From the NCBI RefSeq assembly GCF_019236475.1, contig NZ_JAFAIX010000005.1, positions 248,001 to 312,000 on the forward strand: DNA of 64,000 nucleotides, in the 5' to 3' direction. The stretch is from Chitinophaga sp. GTDB taxonomy: Bacteria > Bacteroidota > Bacteroidia > Chitinophagales > Chitinophagaceae. Numbering within the stretch: position 1 is the first letter of the stretch; every line of letters begins with the position of its first letter. The position numbers were made by a program, and so were the translations under genes. The notes beneath the pieces are model-generated. The model saw only the letters and a list, made by a program, of their open reading frames with translations, made no database searches and was not told the DNA's origin. Positions 1 to 8,387 of the stretch are shown piece by piece.

Positions 1-71
1 TCAACAAAGGCTTCCTGGCTGCCCATCCCGAGCATCTTAATCAATTCACAGTCGTCAGTAATATGGTGCAT
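1..71 (-). CDS. Probable ECF sigma factor, N-terminal fragment
   Basis: An open frame starts at the ATG complementary to 69-71 and runs leftward off the window. The 23 visible residues begin MHHITDDCELIKMLGMGSQE and continue AFV. An acidic start, then a leucine-rich stretch, a small-residue turn and AF is how region 2 of Bacteroidota ECF sigma-70 factors usually opens. Only the first tenth or so of such a protein is visible, so this is a family guess. Any short acidic helical N-terminus could look similar. Confidence 0.4.
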   Translation of the reverse strand, partial: MHHITDDCELIKMLGMGSQEAFV

Positions 72-263
72 CGCTGAAGAGTTACCTTTTAAAATGTGCA
101 CAAAACTATTTAAATCATAGGGCCAAAGGCCTTCCTTCACTATTATCTTCTGGTTAAATTAATAAAAAAATGAAATAAATGAGAAAAACCTGCTATAGGT
201 AACCCTACTTTCGTGTAGGCCTAACGGTGTGGGATATATTAGGCCGCATCAAAGAAAGTAATT

Positions 264-271
264 TATATTTG
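264..271 (+). promoter_or_regulatory. Possible -7 element (TATATTTG)
   Basis: TATATTTG fits the Bacteroidota -7 consensus TAnnTTTG and lies 88 bases before the DinB-like start. No clear TTG is seen at the -33 distance, so this is only half a promoter. Confidence 0.35.
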
Positions 272-359
272 TCGCAATTACCCCTACTGATTGGCGTGTA
301 TGCACCCCTTGTGAATGAGCGAAGGGCACTAAGTTTGTAACATAATAAACACCAAAAAT

Positions 360-860
360 ATGGAAACTACACCCTTGGTCACATCCATCGACCATGTAAA
401 TACACAGTTACAAGAGCTACTTTCTGCTTTCACAACCGCCCAACTGAATATGGTTCCCTTTGAAGGTAGCTGGACAGCGGCACAGGTAGCTGAACATATT
501 CAGAAATCGGTATCAGCCGATATCCTTTATGGTACTGTAGAGAAAAGAGCGCCCCAAGAAGATAAACTGGAAGGGCTTAGCCAAGTGTTCCTGAATTTTG
601 ACATCAAGATGAAATCGCCTGATTTTATTGTTCCTTCAGATAGGTTCCATCAAAAAGAAGAACTGTTGACAGATCTGCATGACAGATGGCTGAAAATTAA
701 AGAGGCCGCTCAAACCCTTGACCTCTCCCTCACCTGCACCGATTTTGAAATACCTGGTGTGGGTTATCTCACAAGATATGAGCTGATTGGCTTTTTTGTG
801 GTGCATACTACCAGGCATATCCATCAGTTGAAAAATATTCAACCGTATGTTATAAAATAG
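360..860 (+). CDS. DinB family protein
   Basis: A 166-residue soluble protein with the layout of the DinB/YfiT-like four-helix metal-binding superfamily. The first helix carries a histidine in AAQVAEHIQ (about residues 40-48) and the C-terminal helix carries VVHTTRHIHQL (about residues 147-157). These are the usual three-histidine positions for a divalent metal. No signal peptide is seen. Family members include thiol-dependent transferases and many uncharacterised stress proteins, so the substrate cannot be named. It appears to be a single-gene unit, closed by a strong hairpin 25 bases after the stop. The ATG at 360 follows an A-rich leader with no strong Shine-Dalgarno sequence. Confidence 0.8.
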   Translation: METTPLVTSIDHVNTQLQELLSAFTTAQLNMVPFEGSWTAAQVAEHIQKSVSADILYGTVEKRAPQEDKLEGLSQVFLNFDIKMKSPDFIVPSDRFHQKEELLTDLHDRWLKIKEAAQTLDLSLTCTDFEIPGVGYLTRYELIGFFVVHTTRHIHQLKNIQPYVIK

Positions 861-884
861 GAATCACTGATTTGCTTAGGTAGC

Positions 885-936
885 ACAAAAAAAGAATAGG
901 ACTTGACCTCTACGTCAAGTCCTATTCTTTTTTTGT
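885..936 (+). terminator. Strong bidirectional hairpin terminator
   Basis: Perfect inverted repeat: arms 885-907 and 914-936 around a six-base loop CTCTAC, with A7 and T7 tracts at the two ends so that it can stop transcription either way. It closes the DinB-like gene. Confidence 0.8.
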
Positions 937-979
937 CGTCTCTGTCCTGCGGGCAGGAACGACAGGCAGAAGCGTTTTA
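935..979. repeat. Dispersed palindromic repeat, copy 1
   Basis: GTCGT/ACGAC outer arms (935-939, 959-963) and CCTGC/GCAGG inner arms (946-950, 953-957), followed by the tail GACAGGCAGAAGCGTTTTA. The same palindrome plus tail recurs at 62614-62658, and a shorter relative lies at 62682-62713. It sits directly after a terminator. The remainder of the gap up to 1283 is AT-rich and holds nothing else recognised. Confidence 0.6.
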
Positions 980-1283
980 GGTAAGAATATAAATTTCAGA
1001 TTAAAAATACCCTTATAACTTTTTGAAAATTTGCAGATTTTTTTTGTGTGATTGAAAGTTAGTATTAAATTCGTTTCCTCTTTGCCAGAGATGATAAGTC
1101 AGTGTGATGGCCGGTTTGGTTATCATAAATATATTTCACTGACTTTCTTATTTGCATACGTTCCTCCCTCCTTCTTGCCTGCAATTAATGTATTCATCAT
1201 TGGATATGAATATCAGTATTTTTTTAATGCTGGTAAAAGATTCAGTGTTCCTAACTATATGGTTTAATCTAATAAAATTAACA

Positions 1284-1832
1284 ATGCCTACAGAAGTAAA
1301 CATTTTGGAATTCTCCAACTATGTGGTACATTTTTTAACGGCCAAAAAGGTTGAAATACCAGCATGGAAGATGCAGAAAGTACTATATTATATGCAAGGT
1401 TGGCATATGGTAGCATTTCACGGACATCCATTATTCAATGAAGCACCAGAGGCATGGGTAAGTGGACCTGCTTATCGTAGTATCTACAATAAATACAGAA
1501 GATACTGGAGTAGTGATAAGTCGCTGCCAGTGAAGATTCCTAAGGGAATGGACATCCTTGATGCGATAAAAGAAGTGCTCCAATCTTTGAACATGGAAGA
1601 AGATCAAGTAGAATTTGTAGATGGAGTACTAACGAAATATGGCTTTATGGAAGCCGGATTACTGGCATTGTATGTTCATTCCGAAATACCTTGGCTGGAA
1701 GCGAGAGAAGGGCTGGGAATTGTGGAACGCTGCGAAAAGCCCATATCGTTGGAAACTATGCACTCATCTTTCATTTCAAAATTAAATAAAAATGGAAAAG
1801 CTTACCAACAACTTACTAAAGGAAATATATGA
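1284..1832 (+). CDS. Panacea (DUF4065, SocA-like) domain protein, probable antitoxin
   Basis: From the ATG at 1284 the product is 182 residues. It has the Panacea/DUF4065 pattern: WKMQKVLYYMQGWHMVAFHG (about residues 27-46), then EAPEAWVSGPAYRSIYNKYR, and a C-terminal SEIPWLEAREGL. The frame extends upstream to 1152, but that stretch is low-complexity and AT-rich, and homologues begin near a short leader like MPTEVNILEF, so 1284 is preferred. Panacea proteins neutralise many unrelated toxins and are encoded next to them. The next gene starts 41 bases before this one stops, which implies tight translational coupling. Both genes look AT-richer than their neighbours, which suggests recent acquisition. 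Confidence 0.8.
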   Translation: MPTEVNILEFSNYVVHFLTAKKVEIPAWKMQKVLYYMQGWHMVAFHGHPLFNEAPEAWVSGPAYRSIYNKYRRYWSSDKSLPVKIPKGMDILDAIKEVLQSLNMEEDQVEFVDGVLTKYGFMEAGLLALYVHSEIPWLEAREGLGIVERCEKPISLETMHSSFISKLNKNGKAYQQLTKGNI

Positions 1833-2322
1833 GGACGAAATATCTTTTAAATATAAACCGGGAAAATTCAAACCCACTTCTACTCACCTTAACACCAACC
1901 AAACACCTTTCTTTGCCTATGACTATTTAAATTTTAACATTGAGAAATATAGTTTCAATCACCCTGATTTCCTTCTGGGTGATTATAAACTATATTTTTC
2001 CCAGGTAAAGAAAATTGCCAAAATCCCTTTAAATAATTTAATAAATTATCATAAGCGATCGGATTATTTCCATCTTAATAAGCCTAATCTGCAAATGAGC
2101 GAAATATTAAGGAAAATATTAGGCAGTGAAAAACTACAATTGGAAGATTTACCCACTGTTGGTCAATTCCATCTATACACACCCAACGATGGCAGCAGGA
2201 AGGCTCCCCGCATCCACTTCTTCATAGGGCCACTAACGGTATTTTATATTCTACTATACGACCCATACCACGAAATATACCCCGTCCCTCACCTGATATC
2301 AGAAAACACCGAAGCCGCATAA
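1792..2322 (+). CDS. Unrecognised protein, candidate toxin partner of the Panacea protein
   Basis: A 176-residue soluble protein starting at ATG 1792 inside the end of the Panacea gene. I do not recognise its family. Visible features are a lysine- and asparagine-rich N-terminal half, a central QMSEILRKILG helix, and a C-terminal segment APRIHFFIGPLTVFYILLY followed by DPYHEIYP, which looks like a compact beta-sheet core. No signal peptide or clear nuclease, Fic or RelE motif is seen. The toxin role is inferred only from the overlap with the Panacea gene and the shared AT-rich composition. It could instead be an unrelated cargo protein. Confidence 0.6.
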   Translation: MEKLTNNLLKEIYEDEISFKYKPGKFKPTSTHLNTNQTPFFAYDYLNFNIEKYSFNHPDFLLGDYKLYFSQVKKIAKIPLNNLINYHKRSDYFHLNKPNLQMSEILRKILGSEKLQLEDLPTVGQFHLYTPNDGSRKAPRIHFFIGPLTVFYILLYDPYHEIYPVPHLISENTEAA

Positions 2323-2362
2323 CCCACTTCCATTGTTTAGTTTAACAGAACTTACTACATAA

Positions 2363-2396
2363 AAAAAGAGTTGGATGAAATCATCCAACTCTTTTT
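2363..2396. terminator. Bidirectional terminator between convergent genes
   Basis: AAAAAGAGTTGGATGA (2363-2378) pairs with TCATCCAACTCTTTTT (2381-2396). It separates the candidate toxin gene (plus) from the RND adaptor (minus). Confidence 0.75.
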
Positions 2397-2415
2397 CATT
2401 TATATAACATCATCT

Positions 2416-3537
2416 CTATTTACCAACTTTCACCGCAGGCACTGTTACATCATCCCGTACCTCCTCTGTAGCAGCGGTAATCAGTGTATCCCCTTCATTC
2501 AGATCACCAAAGATTTCCGTTTTGCCATCTTCATTACGTCCCGTAGTAACCGGTACCCACTTGGTTTTATGATCCTGTATTTTGATGACATATACGCCTT
2601 TAGTGGAATTCAGGATAGCCGTAGAAGGCACCACAAAATTGCTGGTAGCACTGTTCAGCGGAATATTCACCTCTGCAATCATACCTGGCAACAGGAGTTT
2701 ATCATCGTTAGGCACATCAATTTCGATATGCTGAGAGCGCAATTTACGGTCCAGCGCACCTGCCAAACGGATCACCTTACCGGAGAATTTCCGATTATTC
2801 AGCGCATGTATTGTAAACGCTACTTCGCTTTGGCTGTTGAGATAACTAGTATACGCTTCCGGTACACTCACTACCAACCTCAGTTTCTTCTGCTCTTGCA
2901 AAGTAAAAATAGGCAATTCAGAACCCTTTCCTGCCGGACCTACATATGCACCTGCACTCACATTACGGGCAGTAATTACCCCGGAAAATGGCGCACGGAT
3001 GGTCAAATAGTTACGATTATCGCCCACTTCCCGAAGGGCCGCCTTCGCAGCATCCAGTTGGGCCAAATCTGATTTCTGACGGGCAAAAGCAATGTCTAGA
3101 TCGTTCTGTGATACCGTACCAGGGGTTTTGCTGGTTTCAAATAAACGATCATAGTTCGCTTTACTGGACAAATAAATAGCCTCCTGGGATTTCAGCTTGG
3201 ATTCTGCACCAGATAACTGTGCATTCAACTCCGGCGCTTCCATCGTAGCTAGGACTTGCCCCTCGCTTACCTGCGTACCCACGTCTGCATTCAGCTTTCT
3301 TACAAAACTGCTCACTTTCGCATACAGGTCTACCTGTTGAAAGGCGATCAGCTCACCAGGAATTTTTATATTGGAGGAAAGATTTCCTTTTTGCAAATTA
3401 AATGCCTGCAGAGCAGGTGCCGCTTCCGCAGCAGCAGCTTTTTCATCCTTAGCATCGGAAGTCCCGCAGCTATATAGTCCTGCTGTGAGCACTATGGCTG
3501 ACATGAAAGGAAAAAATTTGCGCAAACCGCTGTTCAT
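2416..3537 (-). CDS. RND efflux periplasmic adaptor lipoprotein
   Basis: A 373-residue membrane-fusion protein. The N-terminus has a lipobox (LYSC, Cys about residue 24), placing it on the membrane facing the periplasm. A lipoyl-like half (VDLYAKVSSFVRKLNADVG, then VLATMEAPEL) flanks a coiled-coil hairpin at about residues 100-160. The second lipoyl half contains IRAPFSGVITARNVSAGAYV, followed by beta-barrel and membrane-proximal domains ending near residue 373. It would link the permease encoded immediately downstream in transcription order of the TolC gene (TolC, permease, adaptor on the minus strand) to the outer-membrane channel. The 28-base gap to the permease supports a single operon. 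Substrate is unknown. Confidence 0.9.
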   Translation of the reverse strand: MNSGLRKFFPFMSAIVLTAGLYSCGTSDAKDEKAAAAEAAPALQAFNLQKGNLSSNIKIPGELIAFQQVDLYAKVSSFVRKLNADVGTQVSEGQVLATMEAPELNAQLSGAESKLKSQEAIYLSSKANYDRLFETSKTPGTVSQNDLDIAFARQKSDLAQLDAAKAALREVGDNRNYLTIRAPFSGVITARNVSAGAYVGPAGKGSELPIFTLQEQKKLRLVVSVPEAYTSYLNSQSEVAFTIHALNNRKFSGKVIRLAGALDRKLRSQHIEIDVPNDDKLLLPGMIAEVNIPLNSATSNFVVPSTAILNSTKGVYVIKIQDHKTKWVPVTTGRNEDGKTEIFGDLNEGDTLITAATEEVRDDVTVPAVKVGK

Positions 3538-3565
3538 ATGATTCGATTTATAGAAATTTTATAAT

Positions 3566-6500
3566 TTATTTATCGTCTTCAGGAATATAGTGAATACTTT
3601 CTTCATCTCTAGGATGCAACGAAACACTTTGCGTAGTGGCACGTCCTTGTCCCCATGCAAAGGCCAATGGCAGTATGAAGAGCGCTGCAAAAGTAGAAGC
3701 AATCAAACCTCCCACTACGGCCCTTCCCAGCGGGGACGACTGATCCCCCGCTTCTCCGAGTCCGCTTGCCATTGGAATCATACCTACCACCATGGCCAGG
3801 GCGGTCATCAAGATCGGACGCAAACGCAATGCCGCAGCCTCTCTAGCCGACAACAGCGCATCCCCATTTGATTTACGCAACTGCTCCGCATTGGTGATCA
3901 ATAATACCGCATTGGAAATAGATACCCCTACCGACATAATCATCCCCATGTATGACTGCAAGTTCAAAGTAGAATGACATAACATCAGCAATACCAGTGA
4001 ACCTAATAATACCGCAGGTACTGTTGCCAGTACTACCGCTGATACGCGGAACGACTGGAAGTTGGCTGCCAGCATCAGGAAAATTACCACGATAGCTACC
4101 AACAATCCGCTTTGTAGACTATCCAATGTATCTTTCAGCGTAGTACTCAACCCAATCATTTCCACATTTAAACCACGTGGCAATGTGCCCAAATTAGCGA
4201 TCGCTTTTTTCACATCCTCGGCAGCATACCCCAGATCTTTCTCATTCAGGTTAGCCGTTACCGTTAGCATCGGCATAGCGCCAAGGTTATCGGTTTCGCC
4301 GTAAGTAATAGCATCCGTCAGGTTGGCCACATCCCCTAATACAGGACGCCCGGCATTCCGAAGCAATGGTATCTCACTCATATCTTCTTTACTAGCCATC
4401 TTACTCTCCGGTATCTGTACTTGTACGCTGTAGCTGTTTCCTCCTTTTTCATCTACCCAGATATTTTTCTCTGTATAACGGGAAGAAGAAGTGGAAGCAA
4501 TGAGAGAGCGGGAAACATCTGTCATATCTACACCTAACTGTGCAGCACGTACACGATCAATTTCCACATTTACAGCCGGATAGTGAATAGATTGGCCGAT
4601 CTGCACATCTCTCAGATAAGCAATCTTCTTCAGTTCCGTCACCATTTTCTGGGCATACAGCTCATTCATTTTCTTATCACGACCAGAAAACCTTACCTCT
4701 ACGGGTGTAGGTGAACCTTGGCTCAAAATCTTATCTGTCAACTCAATCGGTTCAAACGACAATTTCATTTGCGGATTGATTTCTGCCATCTTATGCCTGA
4801 TCTTATCTTTCAGCTCATCGAGGTTTACTTTGTAATCTTCATGCAAAGCCACTTGCAACACCGCTTCGTGAGGCCCTGCCATCCAAAGGAAGATAGGACT
4901 GACGGAAAACTGCTGCGGGTGCATCCCCACATATGCGGAGGTGATAGATACATGTTCTTTTCCTACTATTCCATTGATAGCATCCGTCAGCTTTATAGTA
5001 GCCGCTTCTGTATTTTCAATACGAGTACCATCTGGCAGGCGCATTCTCACTTGGAATTGCCCACTGTTTACTTTCGGTAGTACATCTCTTCCTATACCAC
5101 TAAACATCAATACTGCAATGGCACCCACTACCACCAAATAACCAATTACAATCGGGCGGCGGTAAGGCATCATTCTATCCAGGAAGCGAAGGTAACGCTG
5201 CCGCAATTTTTCAAAGCGACTGATTTTTCCATCCCGATTGCTGTCGGCATGTTTCACCAGGATTTCTTTCTGATCCCAGGTATTCTTTTCACTTCCTTTT
5301 GGTAAACCAGCAGCTTCATATTCTTCTGCATCGGTCAGCAGTTTACCATCCGCTTTTTTGTGATGTTTACCTTTCATCATCCAGTTGGCCATCACCGGTA
5401 CAAAGGTCTGTGCCAGGAGATAGGAAATCACCATGCTAAAGCCAATCGCCAATGCCAGCGGCAAGAACAAGGAGCCAGGAATCCCTCCCATGGTAAAGGC
5501 AGGTGCAAATACCGCCAGGATACAGAAGAGGATCAGTAATTTCGGAAATGCGATTTCCTGACAGGCATCCCAGATAGCCAGGGCCTTCGGTTTACCCATA
5601 TCCAAATGCTGGTGTATATTTTCTATCGTTACCGTACTTTCATCTACCAGGATACCAATCGCCAGGGCAAGACCACTCAAGGTCATGATATTGATGGTTT
5701 GTCCTGTTATGGAAAGGAAGAGCACCGCAGATATAATGGAGGTAGGTATCGTCAAGATTACAATCGCCGCCCCCCTGGCATCTCCCAGGAAGAGCAATAC
5801 CATCAAACCGGTGAGGATAGCCCCAATAATACCTTCGGATAATAAACTTTTTACGGAGTTGATAACGTAGGTCGATTGATCAAACTCGTAGGATAATTTT
5901 ACATCTTCGGGTAACTGTGCCTGTATTTTAGGCAAGGCGGCTTTTAGTCGCTGTACCACTTCCCATGTAGAAGCATCCGCACTTTTCGCCACACTAAGAT
6001 ACACTGAACGGCGACCATTCACCAATGCATAACCGGAAGTAATATCCGCCGCATCTTCTACGGTAGCCACATCGCGCAGATAGAGGTTTTTAACATCACC
6101 TTTGAAGAGGGGAATATTTTCAAAATCTTTTACTGTTTTGATTGTGGTATTGGCAGGGGTGATATAGTTTTTATCTCCGATGCGTACGTTACCAGAAGGA
6201 GTTGTTTGGTTGTTCAGGCGCATTGCTTCCACCAACTGATCGGTGGTCATGTTATGCTGACGCAGTAATTCCGGGTCTGCTTTGATAACAATGGTACGCA
6301 CGTTACCTCCGAATGGCGGAGAGGCTACCAGTCCGGGTATGGACGTAAACGTAGAACGTACATACACGTTCGCTAGGTCGAGTAATTCGTTGTTATTGCG
6401 TTTATCACTGCTGAGAACGAGTTGTCCTACTGGCAGTGTAGAGGCATCGAAGCGAATGATAAAAGGCGGATTGGAACCAGGAGGGAAAATTGCTTGTATC

Positions 6501-6841
6501 CTGTTGGAAAACGCGCTGACCTCCGCTGCAGCCTGCGCCATATTGGTACCGGGATAGAAGTTAATCTTCATCAGGGTAAGCCCTTGGATATTTTTGGTTT
6601 CAATACTTTTAACACCGTTTACGAAGAGAAAGATGTTGATATATTGTTTAGCGAAATACGTTTCCATCTGCGCGGGAGTATAACCGCCGAATGGATGGGA
6701 AACGTACAGCACGGGTAGATCCAGTTTAGGAAAGATATCTATCTTGATACTGTTGACCGCCTTAATCCCAAAGAAGAATAGGCCGGCTACCAGTACCAAA
6801 ATAGTAATAGGTTTCTTAAGCGCAAAACTAATCAGGTTCAT
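3566..6841 (-). CDS. RND family efflux permease with EF-hand-like loop
   Basis: A 1091-residue inner-membrane proton-driven pump of the AcrB/MdtB-like superfamily. The first transmembrane segment is at about residues 12-30, a large periplasmic loop follows, and the relay-helix motif GILVDESTVTIEN at 396-408 has Asp400 at the usual proton-relay position and Glu401 where AcrB has a second Asp. The second half repeats the fold. Between transmembrane segments 6 and 7 is a charged cytoplasmic linker (about 490-560) containing DSNRDGKISRFE at 533-544. This matches a canonical EF-hand calcium loop in all key positions (D1, N3, D5, G6, I8, E12). The linker is longer than in AcrB. It sits between the TolC-like and adaptor genes in one minus-strand operon. 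Confidence 0.93.
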   Translation of the reverse strand: MNLISFALKKPITILVLVAGLFFFGIKAVNSIKIDIFPKLDLPVLYVSHPFGGYTPAQMETYFAKQYINIFLFVNGVKSIETKNIQGLTLMKINFYPGTNMAQAAAEVSAFSNRIQAIFPPGSNPPFIIRFDASTLPVGQLVLSSDKRNNNELLDLANVYVRSTFTSIPGLVASPPFGGNVRTIVIKADPELLRQHNMTTDQLVEAMRLNNQTTPSGNVRIGDKNYITPANTTIKTVKDFENIPLFKGDVKNLYLRDVATVEDAADITSGYALVNGRRSVYLSVAKSADASTWEVVQRLKAALPKIQAQLPEDVKLSYEFDQSTYVINSVKSLLSEGIIGAILTGLMVLLFLGDARGAAIVILTIPTSIISAVLFLSITGQTINIMTLSGLALAIGILVDESTVTIENIHQHLDMGKPKALAIWDACQEIAFPKLLILFCILAVFAPAFTMGGIPGSLFLPLALAIGFSMVISYLLAQTFVPVMANWMMKGKHHKKADGKLLTDAEEYEAAGLPKGSEKNTWDQKEILVKHADSNRDGKISRFEKLRQRYLRFLDRMMPYRRPIVIGYLVVVGAIAVLMFSGIGRDVLPKVNSGQFQVRMRLPDGTRIENTEAATIKLTDAINGIVGKEHVSITSAYVGMHPQQFSVSPIFLWMAGPHEAVLQVALHEDYKVNLDELKDKIRHKMAEINPQMKLSFEPIELTDKILSQGSPTPVEVRFSGRDKKMNELYAQKMVTELKKIAYLRDVQIGQSIHYPAVNVEIDRVRAAQLGVDMTDVSRSLIASTSSSRYTEKNIWVDEKGGNSYSVQVQIPESKMASKEDMSEIPLLRNAGRPVLGDVANLTDAITYGETDNLGAMPMLTVTANLNEKDLGYAAEDVKKAIANLGTLPRGLNVEMIGLSTTLKDTLDSLQSGLLVAIVVIFLMLAANFQSFRVSAVVLATVPAVLLGSLVLLMLCHSTLNLQSYMGMIMSVGVSISNAVLLITNAEQLRKSNGDALLSAREAAALRLRPILMTALAMVVGMIPMASGLGEAGDQSSPLGRAVVGGLIASTFAALFILPLAFAWGQGRATTQSVSLHPRDEESIHYIPEDDK

Positions 6842-6892
6842 AATAAATTGTTCTTAGATAATACTAGCATGGTTTCCGTTTATACGATAGCG

Positions 6893-8275
6893 TTAGTAGG
6901 TAAACACATTGAAATCGCCGGCAGCAGCAGCTTTCAACAACAAGGCCTGCCAAACATTTACAAATGCGATATCCCTGTCTGTTTGCGCGCGTGTCAGTGC
7001 ATAGGCAGCTTGTGTGAGATCTACCAAGTTGGTCAGTCCGTTCTTATAGAGTACTGATTTCTGTAGATATGCATCTGAAGCGGCTTTTACCTGCACAGGC
7101 ACTTCTCGGAAATTATCCAGGGCATTCTGTAATTTGGTATCAGAGAGTTGCAGTTGTGCTTTTATTTGTTGGTCTGCCAGTTCGTATTCATATTGTAGTC
7201 CTTTACTGATTTGCTGTTGCGCCTTCACTTGGCGGGAGATGCGCAGCGGCTGTGTAATATTCCAGGTAACGCCAACGCCCAACAGATAGTTGGTACGTGT
7301 TGGGTTCACGCCATCCCAATAACCTTGGCTGAAGTTATGTTGATCTACGCCATAGTTACTGCCAAATCCAGAACCTCTTGTCTGCAATACGCCTACTACT
7401 GAGAATGCCGGGTAATAGAAGGTTTTGATGTACTTCGCCTGTTCATCGCTTAAGGCGATCCTGCTTTTGTACCATTGTAATACGGGGTGATTATCTTCCG
7501 ATAACTGTACCTCTGCGAGATTCGGTATTCTTTTTACGAATTCAGTATCCACGGTAAAGTTGCGGGGAGGGATGCCCAGCAGTTGCGCCAGTTGATTGCC
7601 TTGCTCTTGTTCTGCATCTTTCGCTTTAGTCCAGGTGATGCGGGCGCTGGAATACTCTGCATTCGCCTGAGAGGAATCCACGCCTGCGATCAGGTGATTG
7701 AGTACGCGTACACGCACCAGCTTGCGCACCGTGTCGGCACGGTCCATATTCTCTTGATAGGAACGGGTAAGCTGTTGTGCGGCTACGAGGTTTAAATAAG
7801 CGGCTGCCACTTTAATTTTGTGTCTGAAAATTTCCTGATGCCAATCTTTATCGTTCTGAGTAGCAGCCGCCATTGCGGTTTTTATTTTCTCCTTTGCACG
7901 TCCGAAGGCAAAGAAGTCCCAGTTTATATTCGTGAGATATAATGCGCCGAAGGCAGCGTTCCAATTCTGGTGGTCCAGTGGTACGCCGGAAGAAGAGGCA
8001 GCAAGGCCGCCGAAGCCATACAGGGGACCATTCTGTCCATTAATGGTACCATAGTCCTGTTGGGCAGATAAATTAACATTGGGCAGATAGTCGCGGCGTG
8101 CCTGTTTTACCTGCTCATTTGCGGCAGCGGTATAACTGGCTTTGGCCTTAATAGTTCCATAATTGGCAATAGCGGTATCGATAGCCTGCTGAAGGGTAAA
8201 GACCTGTTGAGCGCATAGGTATTCGTTCATCAGAAAGGAAAACAGCGCCAACAGCAATAGTTTCTTACTCCACAT
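6893..8275 (-). CDS. TolC-family outer membrane efflux channel
   Basis: A 460-residue protein with a cleavable signal peptide ending near CAQQ (residues 21-24), followed by FTLQQAIDTAIANYGTIKAK, the usual first helix of OEP/TolC proteins. Two OEP repeats are evident from long amphipathic helices (about 110-230 and 330-450). It forms the outer-membrane exit duct of the tripartite pump, and its start is 51 bases upstream of the permease stop-side gap, so it is first in the operon. The promoter region lies in 8276-8387, next to the two-component genes. Confidence 0.9.
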   Translation of the reverse strand: MWSKKLLLLALFSFLMNEYLCAQQVFTLQQAIDTAIANYGTIKAKASYTAAANEQVKQARRDYLPNVNLSAQQDYGTINGQNGPLYGFGGLAASSSGVPLDHQNWNAAFGALYLTNINWDFFAFGRAKEKIKTAMAAATQNDKDWHQEIFRHKIKVAAAYLNLVAAQQLTRSYQENMDRADTVRKLVRVRVLNHLIAGVDSSQANAEYSSARITWTKAKDAEQEQGNQLAQLLGIPPRNFTVDTEFVKRIPNLAEVQLSEDNHPVLQWYKSRIALSDEQAKYIKTFYYPAFSVVGVLQTRGSGFGSNYGVDQHNFSQGYWDGVNPTRTNYLLGVGVTWNITQPLRISRQVKAQQQISKGLQYEYELADQQIKAQLQLSDTKLQNALDNFREVPVQVKAASDAYLQKSVLYKNGLTNLVDLTQAAYALTRAQTDRDIAFVNVWQALLLKAAAAGDFNVFTY

Positions 8276-8342
8276 GTGATTAGATTTTTACAGCCGGTAA
8301 GTCTGATTAGAATTCAACTGCAAAGTGATCGTCACATTTTGA

Positions 8343-8361
8343 AGTAAATTTGAATTTTACT
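8343..8361. promoter_or_regulatory. Imperfect palindrome upstream of the efflux operon
   Basis: AGTAAA (8343-8348) and TTTACT (8356-8361) form an inverted repeat around TTTGAAT, 68 bases before the TolC-like start. It could be a site for the adjacent OmpR-type regulator, but such regulators often prefer direct repeats, so the assignment is weak. Confidence 0.3.
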
Positions 8362-8387
8362 ACAAAATTGAAATTTTTCTCGGCGCT

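Noticed and set aside
2371..3072. 233-residue plus-strand frame opposite the RND adaptor
   Set aside because: Starts inside the terminator and is antisense to a strongly supported gene; its composition (His/Arg-rich) is typical of a shadow frame.
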